Of a stretch of DNA of 64,000 bases, positions 1 through 8,800 are shown one piece after another. The notes beneath the pieces are model-generated. The model saw only the letters and a list, made by a program, of their open reading frames with translations. It searched no databases and was not told the DNA's origin. The stretch is from positions 32,318 through 96,317 of the forward strand of contig CALHAX010000030.1 of the NCBI GenBank assembly GCA_937931785.1. Reading direction: 5' to 3'. Within the stretch, counting starts at the first letter, position 1, and each line of letters opens with the position of its first letter. Source of the DNA: an uncultured Hyphomicrobiaceae bacterium. GTDB lineage: Bacteria; Pseudomonadota; Alphaproteobacteria; Rhizobiales; CALHAX01. A program made the translations under genes and the position numbers.

Positions 1-2
1 GT

Positions 3-452
3 GATGGCACCCAGTTTACGGGAAACACTGGTGCCAAAGGCTGTCCGCAATTCGTGATCTGGCCACGCGACAAACATCTCACAGTTTATGCCGATGGTCA
101 GGAAGGGGATGGTCTCGCGATCGTTCAGCGGGGCGAGATTACAAAAACTGCGCGGGAATGCCAGGTTTCTCCTGGTCGCGTGACAATACGGTATGGTTTC
201 TCTGGCCGTGTACTGCTTGGTCCGCGCGGGACACCTGGAACGTTTGTTCTGCCCATCAGTGTTTTTGTAACCGACTACAAGCGTGAAAAAGTGCAGACGC
301 AGCAGCACGCTATTTCCGTTGTCGTTCCTGACAGCAAACCGATTGGATATTTCTCCAAAGTTGAAAGCGTTACCTTCGATATACCGCAGGGTGTGCGGCC
401 AGACGACTTTCAGCTCTTTGTTGGCTTTGACCGGCCCAAGGGAAAGAGCTGA
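3..452 (+). CDS. 3' end of an unrecognised conserved-looking protein (partial)
   Basis: The reading frame is open from the left edge of the window to a stop at 452, so this is the C-terminal ~149 residues of a longer gene. A GTG lies at position 54, but the residues before it (around GNTGAKGCPQFV) read as the same coding frame, so I do not take it as the start. The fragment is rich in beta-prone stretches and contains RGEITKTAREC and RVLLGPRGTPGTF. I recognise no named domain and see no membrane segment in this part. It resembles small exported or lipoprotein-type proteins of alphaproteobacteria, but that is an impression only. It converges on the DUF2235 gene, with 60 bp between the two stops. 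Confidence 0.7.
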   Translation, partial: DGTQFTGNTGAKGCPQFVIWPRDKHLTVYADGQEGDGLAIVQRGEITKTARECQVSPGRVTIRYGFSGRVLLGPRGTPGTFVLPISVFVTDYKREKVQTQQHAISVVVPDSKPIGYFSKVESVTFDIPQGVRPDDFQLFVGFDRPKGKS

Positions 453-512
453 CCCGAGAGCCATGGCCTGAGCGCTTTTTCCGTGTTGATCGCTTACCGC
501 TGACCAGCCAGA

Positions 513-2768
513 TCAGGTTTGATTGTCGCGTCTGGCGGCGAGTTGTTCCGGCGAAAGGTCAAGCTTCGGTCTACTGGCAGAGATTGAGCCGTCCGCGTCG
601 ATAAATGTGTCGTGGGACAGCCGTTCAGCTGGCGTGAGTGGTGAACGTTCCTTCTCAATCGTGTCACGATATATCGGCCAGCGCGCCAACCTAAGTTTTC
701 CCTTGTATTCGAGTATGGAACTCTGCTCCTCGGCCGAGAGCGATTGTGTTTCGACCAGTCGTGCAACCGCTGCGTCGATGGTGTCGCGCTTGTTGTCCAG
801 GTCTTCGTTGAGGTTGAACAGGCTTTGCGGCGCGTACACCGGCATTGCCGATGTCATGCGCTCGAATACGGTTTCCGATATGACCGCATGCAGTGGCATT
901 TGTCTCGGTTGATACGTGTAGAGTGCGCTGGACCAACTTCTCAACTGCCCCAATGGGTCGGGATGTATCGTGACCATATCCGTTCCGGCATTTACAGTCT
1001 TGTCCGCTTCTTCTGCAGGAAGTTGGATGGTTTTACCATTTGCAGCACTCAGACATAGTCCCCAGTCCTCATTGCCTGGCGTCGTGTCCGCGTTTGCCGC
1101 GTAGCCGCTGCTGATATGTTGGAGGAGGAAATCAAGGGTTATGTCGGATAACTTGTCGGTTGCCCAGCCTCCACCGATGTTCGCGTGATCGCCTGCGAAC
1201 CAGACTTCGACAATACGTTCTGGCGAGATGGGATCAGGGTCCATGAGCGTGGGTTCGAAGCTGTCTCGCATCTCATCCATCGCCACCATATGATAGGCAC
1301 GCTCAACATTCTCGGGGATGCTGAGATCCTTGAACATGTTGATCTTCTGGAAATTGATCCCTGCGATTGTCTTTGCAATCCCGAATGCGCCGACTGTATC
1401 CCAACATCCAACCACCTTGATGGGGATAGGGCGCCTTTTACCTGATTGCCATATGGTCCAATGTCGTCCGAAGAGGCGCAGTGTCCAAACGGTATCCGGT
1501 GCGCCACGCGCATCAATCGTGCGTGCGAGAAGACGCGAGATCGCAGCACCACGACTGAAGCCAAACAGGAAGACGTGATCACCCGGGCGATAGACGCGCA
1601 GGATATCCAGGTAAGCCCGTTCAACGACCCCGGTTGCGCCCAATCCGGCTGCCATGCCAAGCGTCTGGGTTATAGGGTCATTGTCGAACCGGTTGCCGAC
1701 TCCGGCGTAATAAAATGCTACCTGCTTTTGCTTGTAGATCTTGCAGAGACTGGCATCGAATTGATCCGTTGGAGCGAAACCGAAGCGGCGATCTGACTTG
1801 AGCATATTGAACAACTTGAAGACGTTGGTCTGGGCAAGGAGACCACGCTCTTCCTGTTCTGGTGTATTGCTGGTGCCATCGAGGCAGACGACAATATTTT
1901 TGGGGCTGTTTCCTGCCCAGTGTTCTGATTTTCGCAGAAGGATATAAATTGCCGGAAGTGCGATGAGTATGAATTCCCATTGCCACAACAACCCGGTCAA
2001 GCCATCTCCGAGAAAGCTCCAGATCCAACTGGTCGTTACCGTTTCATCCCTGCCTGGCCCCCACCCCATGAAGCAGGCAAGTCCGATCAAGCCAAGTACA
2101 ATGGCAAGCCCTGTGTTGTAGATCCGTGTGGGTATTTTGCTTGTCGTGTTGGAGTATCGTCTCAATCGGTTCGCAAGTAACAGGAAAGCGATCTGTGAGA
2201 TGATGAAGAGAAAAATTGCACCGGAAAACGGCATTTCTTCGCTGCTGGCAAGAGTTACCAGACCGCTCATGTTGACGGCGAACAGGAGGGCAAACGACAC
2301 GAAGAACCAGGACCAGAAGTTTCGGCGATAAATCAGGCCTGCGATGCCAGGTACGATTGCGTACAGGGCGAGTTGCCCGAGTGTGAAGAGGGTGTTGCTG
2401 GCGATTGAAAAGAAATCGCTCAGGAGTTGGCTCATGTAAGCCTGTCCCAGCGGCAATGCGAGTTTGCTGAAAAAACCGCCTAACCCCAGGCTTTCGATGC
2501 GCTGCCTTGCAAGAGCTGCGTTTTCTTCGATGAGCATCGTTTCATAGACGGTTTGAAACGTGAGAGCCTGTGTTGTGTCCAGGGGCAGCCCCAGCTCGTT
2601 CACGATCGTGATGAGGCCGGACTCACTGTTTAACAGCACGAATGCCAGTACCATCAGGGCTAGCAGCACGAGCGGTGCAATGCGTGAGCCCTTTCGGATC
2701 CCCAGTCGAACCGGTTTGGGTGATTGCAGCTTTGCTTCAACGGGCTCTTCTACCGGTACTGTCGACAT
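513..2768 (-). CDS. Membrane protein with C-terminal DUF2235 alpha/beta-hydrolase domain
   Basis: A 751-residue protein in two parts. The first ~280 residues hold several hydrophobic segments, including LVLLALMVLAFVLL near the N-terminus. From about residue 290 a DUF2235 domain begins with NIVVCLDGTSN and carries the nucleophile elbow GFSRGAA, where Ser is the presumed catalytic residue. DUF2235 is the fold of Tle1-type phospholipase effectors, and also occurs in many proteins of unknown role. An upstream ATG would add ten residues, but GGAGGGG lies directly before the ATG at 2768, so that start is chosen. I see no VgrG, PAAR or immunity gene beside it, so a secretion-effector role is not supported by context. 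The membrane-anchored architecture suggests a cell-envelope hydrolase of unknown substrate. Confidence 0.85.
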   Translation of the reverse strand: MSTVPVEEPVEAKLQSPKPVRLGIRKGSRIAPLVLLALMVLAFVLLNSESGLITIVNELGLPLDTTQALTFQTVYETMLIEENAALARQRIESLGLGGFFSKLALPLGQAYMSQLLSDFFSIASNTLFTLGQLALYAIVPGIAGLIYRRNFWSWFFVSFALLFAVNMSGLVTLASSEEMPFSGAIFLFIISQIAFLLLANRLRRYSNTTSKIPTRIYNTGLAIVLGLIGLACFMGWGPGRDETVTTSWIWSFLGDGLTGLLWQWEFILIALPAIYILLRKSEHWAGNSPKNIVVCLDGTSNTPEQEERGLLAQTNVFKLFNMLKSDRRFGFAPTDQFDASLCKIYKQKQVAFYYAGVGNRFDNDPITQTLGMAAGLGATGVVERAYLDILRVYRPGDHVFLFGFSRGAAISRLLARTIDARGAPDTVWTLRLFGRHWTIWQSGKRRPIPIKVVGCWDTVGAFGIAKTIAGINFQKINMFKDLSIPENVERAYHMVAMDEMRDSFEPTLMDPDPISPERIVEVWFAGDHANIGGGWATDKLSDITLDFLLQHISSGYAANADTTPGNEDWGLCLSAANGKTIQLPAEEADKTVNAGTDMVTIHPDPLGQLRSWSSALYTYQPRQMPLHAVISETVFERMTSAMPVYAPQSLFNLNEDLDNKRDTIDAAVARLVETQSLSAEEQSSILEYKGKLRLARWPIYRDTIEKERSPLTPAERLSHDTFIDADGSISASRPKLDLSPEQLAARRDNQT

Positions 2769-2964
2769 GATGTTCCCCTCCACGTTCAAAATCCTCAATT
2801 CGTTGATTGAGAATTTCTACAGAGAGGATAGCTAGCACGGGATTGAGCCACGCGGGGTGTGCGCTCGGTCGTATGGGCAACCCGTGTTGTAATTCTAGCG
2901 CAGCTTTGGTGTGCGTATGTCGCTGACAGGTGTTTTCGTCGCTTTTGGAACAGGCGCGCTGGCT

Positions 2965-3450
2965 CTAGTTCAGCTTCGACTTTAGTTCGCTGATGCCGGC
3001 ACTGATGAGGTCGCCGCCTTTGGCACCAGCAACTTTACCGCGCATCAGGTTTTCAGCTGCTGCAACGGCCACATTAACCGCGACGGATTTCACTTCTGCG
3101 GCAGCTTGCTCTTCGGCACGAGCGATCTTGTCTTCAGCGAGTTTGGTGCGGCGTTCCAGGGTTTCGGCCAGAGCCGCCCGAGTTTCCTGCGCGTAGGCTT
3201 CGGCTTCACGTTTGGCTTGCGAGACGATCTCGGCTGCTTCCGCGTCCGCTTCGTTCCGTTTGCGCTGGTACTCGGCAAGCAATGCCTGGGATTCTTCCTT
3301 GAGGCGCCGTGCTTCGTCCAACTCGGACTTGATGTTTGCAGCACGATCATCCAGCGACTTGGTGATGACCGCGGGCACCTTGAAGTACATCACGATCAGG
3401 AAGAACGCGAGTAACGCAATATAAACCCAGCCTTCAGCACCGATACCCAT
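2965..3450 (-). CDS. atpF: F0F1 ATP synthase subunit b
   Basis: A 161-residue protein with one N-terminal membrane segment (YIALLAFFLIVMYF) followed by a long charged helical stretch rich in Ala, Glu, Lys and Arg, typical of the b-subunit stalk that joins F0 to F1. It is the last gene of the minus-strand F0 operon, 35 bp downstream of the related b' gene. Organisms with both b and b' build the peripheral stalk as a heterodimer. The more C-terminally basic, Lys-ending copy in the last position is here called b. No F1 genes lie in the window, which matches the split F0 and F1 operons of many alphaproteobacteria. Confidence 0.93.
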   Translation of the reverse strand: MGIGAEGWVYIALLAFFLIVMYFKVPAVITKSLDDRAANIKSELDEARRLKEESQALLAEYQRKRNEADAEAAEIVSQAKREAEAYAQETRAALAETLERRTKLAEDKIARAEEQAAAEVKSVAVNVAVAAAENLMRGKVAGAKGGDLISAGISELKSKLN

Positions 3451-3485
3451 AGGTCTTCTCCGTTCGTGTCCCGTCGGGACGTAAC

Positions 3486-4031
3486 CTAGCTTTGTGACGC
3501 AACCGCTTTGGCGGCTTCGTCGGCTGTCACTTCGGTCCCGAGCAAGCGTGATACGATCGCTTGTGCGGTGTCCTGGGCAACATCCTTGACGCTTGACATG
3601 GCTTGCGCCTTTGAAGCGTTGATCCGCTTATCTGCGTCTGCTGCGGCCGAAGCGAGTTGCGCTTCAATCCGCGTGCGTTCCGCTTCCACTTCGCCGTTCA
3701 ACTCGTCGCGTGTGGTCTGGGCAATGGCGTTGGCCTTGCCTTTGGCTTCTGCGAGAGCCTGCTCGTAGCTGGCGATGGCTTCTTCGGTTTCGTTCTTCAG
3801 ACGCTCGGCTTCATCCAGATCACGCTGGATTCGATCGCTGCGTTCCTCGATCACTTCACCGATACGCGGCAGAGCGATGCGAGAGAGAACAAAATACAGC
3901 CCGCCAAGCGTAATCGCCAGCCAGATAAGCTGAGACGAAAACGTGCTCGGGTCGAGCGGAGGAAATACATTTGCCGTTTGTGCTGCGTCTATTGCAGCGC
4001 CAGCGGCGGTCGATGTGGTGTCAGATGCCAT
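3486..4031 (-). CDS. atpG: F0F1 ATP synthase subunit b' (second b-type stalk subunit)
   Basis: A 181-residue protein with a ~35-residue N-terminal extension rich in Ala and Thr, one membrane segment (LIWLAITLGGLYFVLSRIAL), then a coiled-coil-prone stalk. The segment ALPRIGEVIEERSDRIQRDL is characteristic of b/b' subunits. It lies between the c-subunit gene and atpF. The gap to atpE is 87 bp, larger than elsewhere in the operon, and contains a strong hairpin (4072-4101). The symbols atpG and atpF2 are both used for b' genes; the family call is firmer than the symbol. Confidence 0.92.
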   Translation of the reverse strand: MASDTTSTAAGAAIDAAQTANVFPPLDPSTFSSQLIWLAITLGGLYFVLSRIALPRIGEVIEERSDRIQRDLDEAERLKNETEEAIASYEQALAEAKGKANAIAQTTRDELNGEVEAERTRIEAQLASAAADADKRINASKAQAMSSVKDVAQDTAQAIVSRLLGTEVTADEAAKAVASQS

Positions 4032-4071
4032 CGTCGTGCTTCTTCAACAAAGTGACAGCGAGATATGCGTA

Positions 4072-4101
4072 CAGGGCCCCGTCAAACATGACGCGGCCCT
4101 G
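4072..4101 (-). promoter_or_regulatory. Stem-loop between atpE and the b' gene
   Basis: A hairpin with a 7-bp outer stem (CAGGGCC/GGCCCTG), one G-G mismatch on the transcribed strand, a 5-bp inner stem (CGTCA/TGACG) and a four-base loop. It starts 17 nt after the atpE stop and ends 40 nt before the b' start. No T-tract follows, so it is not a typical intrinsic terminator. It could protect the upstream atpE message or attenuate transcription, which would fit the high copy number of subunit c. The structure is seen; the function is inferred. Confidence 0.6.
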
Positions 4102-4118
4102 CGAAACATGCCTCGGTC

Positions 4119-4343
4119 TTACGTGAAGAGCAGGAGGAAAGCGATCAGGAGCGCAAAGATGCCCAGAGCTTCCGTCACGGCAAAACCGAAGATCAAGCGG
4201 CCGAACTGACCGTCTGCTGCGGATGGATTGCGCAGCGCGCCGTTCAGGAACTGGCCGAACAGGTTGCCCACGCCGATGGCTGCGGCACCTGTGCCAATCG
4301 CTGCGAGGCCTGCGCCGATCAATTTTGCTGCTTCTGGTTCCAT
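4119..4343 (-). CDS. atpE: F0F1 ATP synthase subunit c
   Basis: A 74-residue protein of two hydrophobic helices joined by a polar loop ([12 protein letters not shown]), the standard subunit c hairpin. The Gly/Ala-rich first helix holds [17 protein letters not shown]. The second helix carries the ion-binding carboxylate in [14 protein letters not shown] do not see the extended set of polar residues that marks Na+-type rings, so a proton-type ring is likely. It sits between atpB and the b' gene, as is usual for alphaproteobacterial F0 operons. Confidence 0.96.
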   Translation of the reverse strand: MEPEAAKLIGAGLAAIGTGAAAIGVGNLFGQFLNGALRNPSAADGQFGRLIFGFAVTEALGIFALLIAFLLLFT

Positions 4344-4404
4344 GAGAATTCTCCCTCAGGTCTGGAATGTTTCAGTGTTCAGGTAACGGTTGTCCGCCGA
4401 AGTC

Positions 4405-5178
4405 TTAGTGTGACGGGTGCAACGCGTCGTTCAGGTACATGCAGGTCAACATCGCAAAGACGTAGGCCTGCAGGAAAGCGACAAGAAATTCGAGTGCTGT
4501 CAGAGCAACTGCCATGAGCAGCGGTAGCGGTGCCAGGATCGCCGATGCTCCGCCTGCTCCAAGAAGCATGACGATGAAGCCGCCAAAGACTTTCAGCGTG
4601 ATGTGGCCGGCAAGCATGTTCGCAAACAGGCGCACGGAGTGGCTGAGCGGGCGCGAGAAGAACGAGATGATCTCGATCATTGTGACCAGTGGCAGGACAT
4701 AGATCGGAACGCCCGATGGTACGAAGAGTTTCAGGAACCCTGCGCCGTTCTTGGCAAAACCGACGATAATCACAGTCATGAAAACGATCATGGCCAAAGC
4801 GGCTGTGATGATCAGATGGCTTGTGAACGTGAATTGTTTCGGGAACATGCCGAGCATGTTGCCTGCGAGGATGAACATGAAGAGCGTGAAGACGAGTGGG
4901 AAGAACTTCATGCCTTCCTTGCCCATGCTGTCGCGTACCATGTTGGCAATAAACTCATAGGCCATCTCGGCCAGCGACTGCAGGCGTGTCGGAACCAGTG
5001 CGCGGCCTTGCATCGAAAAAATCAGGAAAAGCGCCACCAGCCCAGCGGACAGCGCCATGGCGAAAGACGAGTTGGTGAATGACGCGTCCAGCCCGAAGAT
5101 GCTGAACTCGGCCCATTTGGAGATTTCAAACTGGTGGATTGGATCGGGCATTCCACCCGGTTCAGCAGCTGCAGCCAC
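4405..5178 (-). CDS. atpB: F0F1 ATP synthase subunit a
   Basis: A 257-residue polytopic membrane protein. The conserved C-terminal half contains [20 protein letters not shown], with the essential Arg of the proton path in the last helices, followed by [20 protein letters not shown]. The predicted start is the GTG at 5178, because GAGGG lies a suitable distance upstream; an ATG nine codons later (5151) has a poorer site. The gene follows atpI after 41 bp and precedes atpE. Confidence 0.95.
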   Translation of the reverse strand: MAAAAEPGGMPDPIHQFEISKWAEFSIFGLDASFTNSSFAMALSAGLVALFLIFSMQGRALVPTRLQSLAEMAYEFIANMVRDSMGKEGMKFFPLVFTLFMFILAGNMLGMFPKQFTFTSHLIITAALAMIVFMTVIIVGFAKNGAGFLKLFVPSGVPIYVLPLVTMIEIISFFSRPLSHSVRLFANMLAGHITLKVFGGFIVMLLGAGGASAILAPLPLLMAVALTALEFLVAFLQAYVFAMLTCMYLNDALHPSH

Positions 5179-5219
5179 GTTCGTTTCCCTCGTCGCTTGG
5201 CTCGCTCTTCAGCGCGCCA

Positions 5220-5627
5220 TCAATCATCTTCGTTGTTGGGCAGATCCTGGCCGATATCCCCGCCAGTAGCCGCCCGAATATCGGCCTGCATTCTCTGGTA
5301 CGTTCGCATCGTATTGCGTACGCCCGCGATAAACCCAAATATGAGGAAAAGCATCAGCAGCCACGGTTTTGTGCCCAGCCAATAATCGGCAAAGTAGCCG
5401 ATCAATCCCCCAACGATAATCGCAGCGACGAAATCCGCCACCATGCGAAAACCATGACTCATGGCTCGCGTATTCGCTCCGGCCCGTCCGCCGCGCTCTT
5501 CCCGGGGAGCTCCCCGGGCGGCATCTATGCGTCCATCAAGGTCAGAAGCCTTGCGTCTGAAAGCTTCGCGGTCTTGCGGACTGATTGTCCCCGAAAGTCG
5601 CGCATCATCGTCGGCAGATTCTGGCAT
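5220..5627 (-). CDS. atpI: AtpI-type ATP synthase assembly/accessory protein
   Basis: A 135-residue protein with a charged N-terminal half and two membrane helices at the C-terminal end (VADFVAAIIVGGLIGYFADY and WLLMLFLIFGFIAGVRNTM), the AtpI/F0F1-ATPase subunit layout. AtpI assists c-ring assembly and may help Mg2+ supply in some species. The ORF extends upstream to 5714, but a good sigma-70 promoter (5686-5714) lies inside that extension, so the ATG at 5627 is preferred. It is the first gene of the F0 operon. Confidence 0.88.
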   Translation of the reverse strand: MPESADDDARLSGTISPQDREAFRRKASDLDGRIDAARGAPREERGGRAGANTRAMSHGFRMVADFVAAIIVGGLIGYFADYWLGTKPWLLMLFLIFGFIAGVRNTMRTYQRMQADIRAATGGDIGQDLPNNEDD

Positions 5628-5685
5628 TGCGCCACATAGCTCGTGCGTGAGTGCCGGGCAAAAACGCCTGCCCGAAGCCGTGTGT

Positions 5686-5714
5686 GTTGTAGGTGTGCTG
5701 CGCAGGGGTGTCAA
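5686..5714 (-). promoter_or_regulatory. Predicted sigma-70 promoter of the F0 operon
   Basis: On the minus strand a perfect -35 box TTGACA (5709-5714) is separated by 17 nt from TACAAC (5686-5691), a four-of-six match to the -10 consensus. Transcription would begin near 5679, about 50 nt before the atpI ATG at 5627. An A/T-rich stretch around 5733-5760, upstream of the -35 box, could act as an UP element. This is prediction by eye only. Confidence 0.6.
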
Positions 5715-5877
5715 GCCAACGTGTGGAGGGATAAGTTATTGTTTTATATTTGAAAAAAGTTGCGGTTGGCTTGTGCGTCATTTGGACCGCTGGGGAATGC
5801 TCTATTTGGACGGTCGTGGTGTGCAGCCATCGCATCAACCAGAGACGTGTTGCTTGCGGCCACGGGAAGAACGGGTG

Positions 5878-8800
5878 TCAGGCCGCGTCGCGTGTGGGTT
5901 GATGCGATTTTGGTGCGGGAGCGTTCAAAGCTGACATGAGTTCGGTGGCCTGTGTTGCTGCCGCTACTGCATTCTTTTCCTTCACATGGCCGAAACCGCG
6001 CACGGAGAGGGGTAGGCTTGCCAGCTCAATCGCTGTGGCGTGATTGGCCGGGGTGAGAGTTCTTGTGATGAGGTCGAGCGTTATCTCAAAGTCCGTGATG
6101 GCCTGGCGCTCTGATTTTCGTTCCTCTGTGTATCCGAAGATGTCCAAACGGGTGCCGCGCAGGTTCTTGAATTTTGCAAGAAGACGGAATGCCCGCATCA
6201 TCCACGGTCCGAATGTACGTTTTTTCAGATGCCCGGTTTCGGAATCGCGCTCGCTGAAGATCGGTGGGGCGAGGTGAAATTCGAGGGTGTAATCGCCATC
6301 GAACTGTTCGTGTAGAGCAGAGGTGAATTCCGGTGCGGTGAAGAGGCGGGCGACTTCGTACTCATCCTTGTAGCTGAGAACCTTGGCGTAGGCTGATGCG
6401 ACGGTTTTCGCGAGCTCCGTGCTGCCGGGCATGATGCGGTGTTCGAGCGCGGCGATGTCGCGAATGCGTTTGGCGTATCGTTCGGCGTAGGCATGGTTCT
6501 GATAGTCGGCCAGATGTGCGTGTCGGTGTGCGATGATGTCATCGAGTGTTTGTGGGCTGATTTGTGTGCTGTCCGGCTCATGTCCGCCTGCCAACGTGTC
6601 AATGAATGCAATATCTTCCGCAGCGATACGCCCGCACTGGAACGCGCGCTGGTTCATTGCGATGGCGGCACCATTCAGCTCGATAGCCTCCATGATGGCG
6701 TCGGCACTGACGGGGATCATGCCGCGCTGCCAGGCGAGGCCCAGCATGAACATGTTCGAGGCGATGCTGTCGCCGAACAGCTTCATTGCGTAATGGTGCG
6801 CGTCAATGATGTGCGTATTGCCGTCACCTGAGGAGTCGCTTATCGCTTGCCGCAGGCGCATTGCGGGGAGTTCAAGCTCCGGGTTCTTGGTGAAGTCACC
6901 CGTGATCATCTCGTGGCTGTTGAGCGCCACCTTCGTGTGATCCTTGCGGACGGTTTCCAGCACCTTGTGAGAGCCGGTTACGACAAGATCGCAACCAAGG
7001 ATCGCATCGGCCCCACCCAGTCCGGCTCGGATGGAGTGAATATCGTCTGGATTCTCCGCAATGCGCACGTGACACGCGACGGCTCCGCCTTTCTGGGCGA
7101 GACCTGCCATATCGATGGAGCCAAATCCACGGCCATCGATATGCGCTGCCTGGCCGAGAATTGCGCTGATGGTAACCACGCCGGTGCCGCCAACACCTGT
7201 CACAACGATCGACCATGATCCGTCGAGTTTCGGGAGTGATGGCGTTGAAAGTGCCGCAACTTTAGGAGCAAGTTCGACGGCGATATCCCTGGCTTCTGGT
7301 TTGCGTACATGTCCGCCGTGAACTGTCACGAAACTCGGACAGAACCCGTTGACGCAGGAAAAGTCCTTGTTGCAGGTCGACTGGTCGATGGCACGCTTGC
7401 GGCCCAATGGGGTCTCGACGGGTACGATGGCGACGCAGTTTGATTTTTCTCCGCAATCACCACATCCTTCGCAAACGGCAGTGTTGATGAAGGCGCGTTT
7501 CGGTGGATCCGGATAGAGCCCGCGTTTGCGGCGACGGCGTTTTTCTGCGGCACAGGTCTGGTCGTAGATCATGACCGAAACGCCTTTAACCCTTGTCAGC
7601 TCTTTCTGGACGCGTCCCAGCTCTGAGCGGTGTTCGACAGATGTGCTGAATGGAAAACCAATGTCGCGCGGATACTTTTCGGGTTCGTCCGTTACGACGA
7701 CGATCTTGTTCACGCCCTCTGCGGCCATCTGTCGGGCGATGTGTCCGACGGTCAAACCACCGTCCAATGCCTGGCCGCCGGTCATCGCAACCGCGTCGTT
7801 ATAGAGGATCTTGTAGGTCATGTTCGTGCCGGCTGCGACTGCGGCACGCACAGCAAGGGAGCCGGAGTGTGTGTATGTTCCATCGCCGAGGTTCTGGAAC
7901 ACGTGGTCGCGGGTGGAGAAGGGAGCTTCGCCAATCCAGTTCGCGCCTTCACCCCCCATCTGGGTGAAGCCTTCGGTCGAACGATCCATCCACAGCGCCA
8001 TATAGTGACAGCCGATGCCGGCATAGGCGTGTGAGCCTTCTGGCACGACGGTGGATGTATTGTGTGGACAGCCGGCACAAAAATAGGGAATGCGGCTGGC
8101 GATTTCTGCGCCTTCCGGTCGGTTGCCGCGGTGTCGTTTGAGAACCTCGAGGCGTCCCGCGAGTTCATCGTTACCGCCAAAGCGCATGACCCGTTCACCG
8201 ATTGCAAGGGCGACTTCGACCGGCTCAAGGGCACCTTTGGCGGGAAACAGCCATTGGTCATTTTCGTCTTTTTTTCCGATCACGGATGGCGCGTCGGTCT
8301 GACCGTAAAGCTCTTCCTTGACCTGCACCTCGATCAAGGAACGTTTTTCCTCCACAACGATGATCAGATCGAGCCCCTTGGCAAAGTCTTTCAGGCCTTG
8401 TGGTTCGAGTGGCCAAGTCATCGCCACTTTCATGAGGCGGATGCCAAGATCGTTGGCGCGCACTTCGTCGATCCCGAGTTCGTCAAGTGCCTGGCGTGTG
8501 TCGAGGTAACTCTTGCCGGTTGTGATGATTCCGATCTTCGGTGCGGTGCCGCCGTGCATGACAATCTTGTCGAGTTTGTTGGCGCGGGCGAACGCAAGGA
8601 TGGCATCACGCTTGTGATCGTGCAGACGGGCTTCCTTGACCAGCGGCGCGTCGCCAAGCCGGATGTTCAGGCCGCCTTCGGGAAGGTCGTAATCTGTTGG
8701 TGACTGGATCACGATGCGCTCTGGTCTGCCGTCGACCGTCGCGGTGGCTTCAACGTTGTCCTTTACGCACTTGATGCCGACCCAGGCGCCACTGTAGCGC

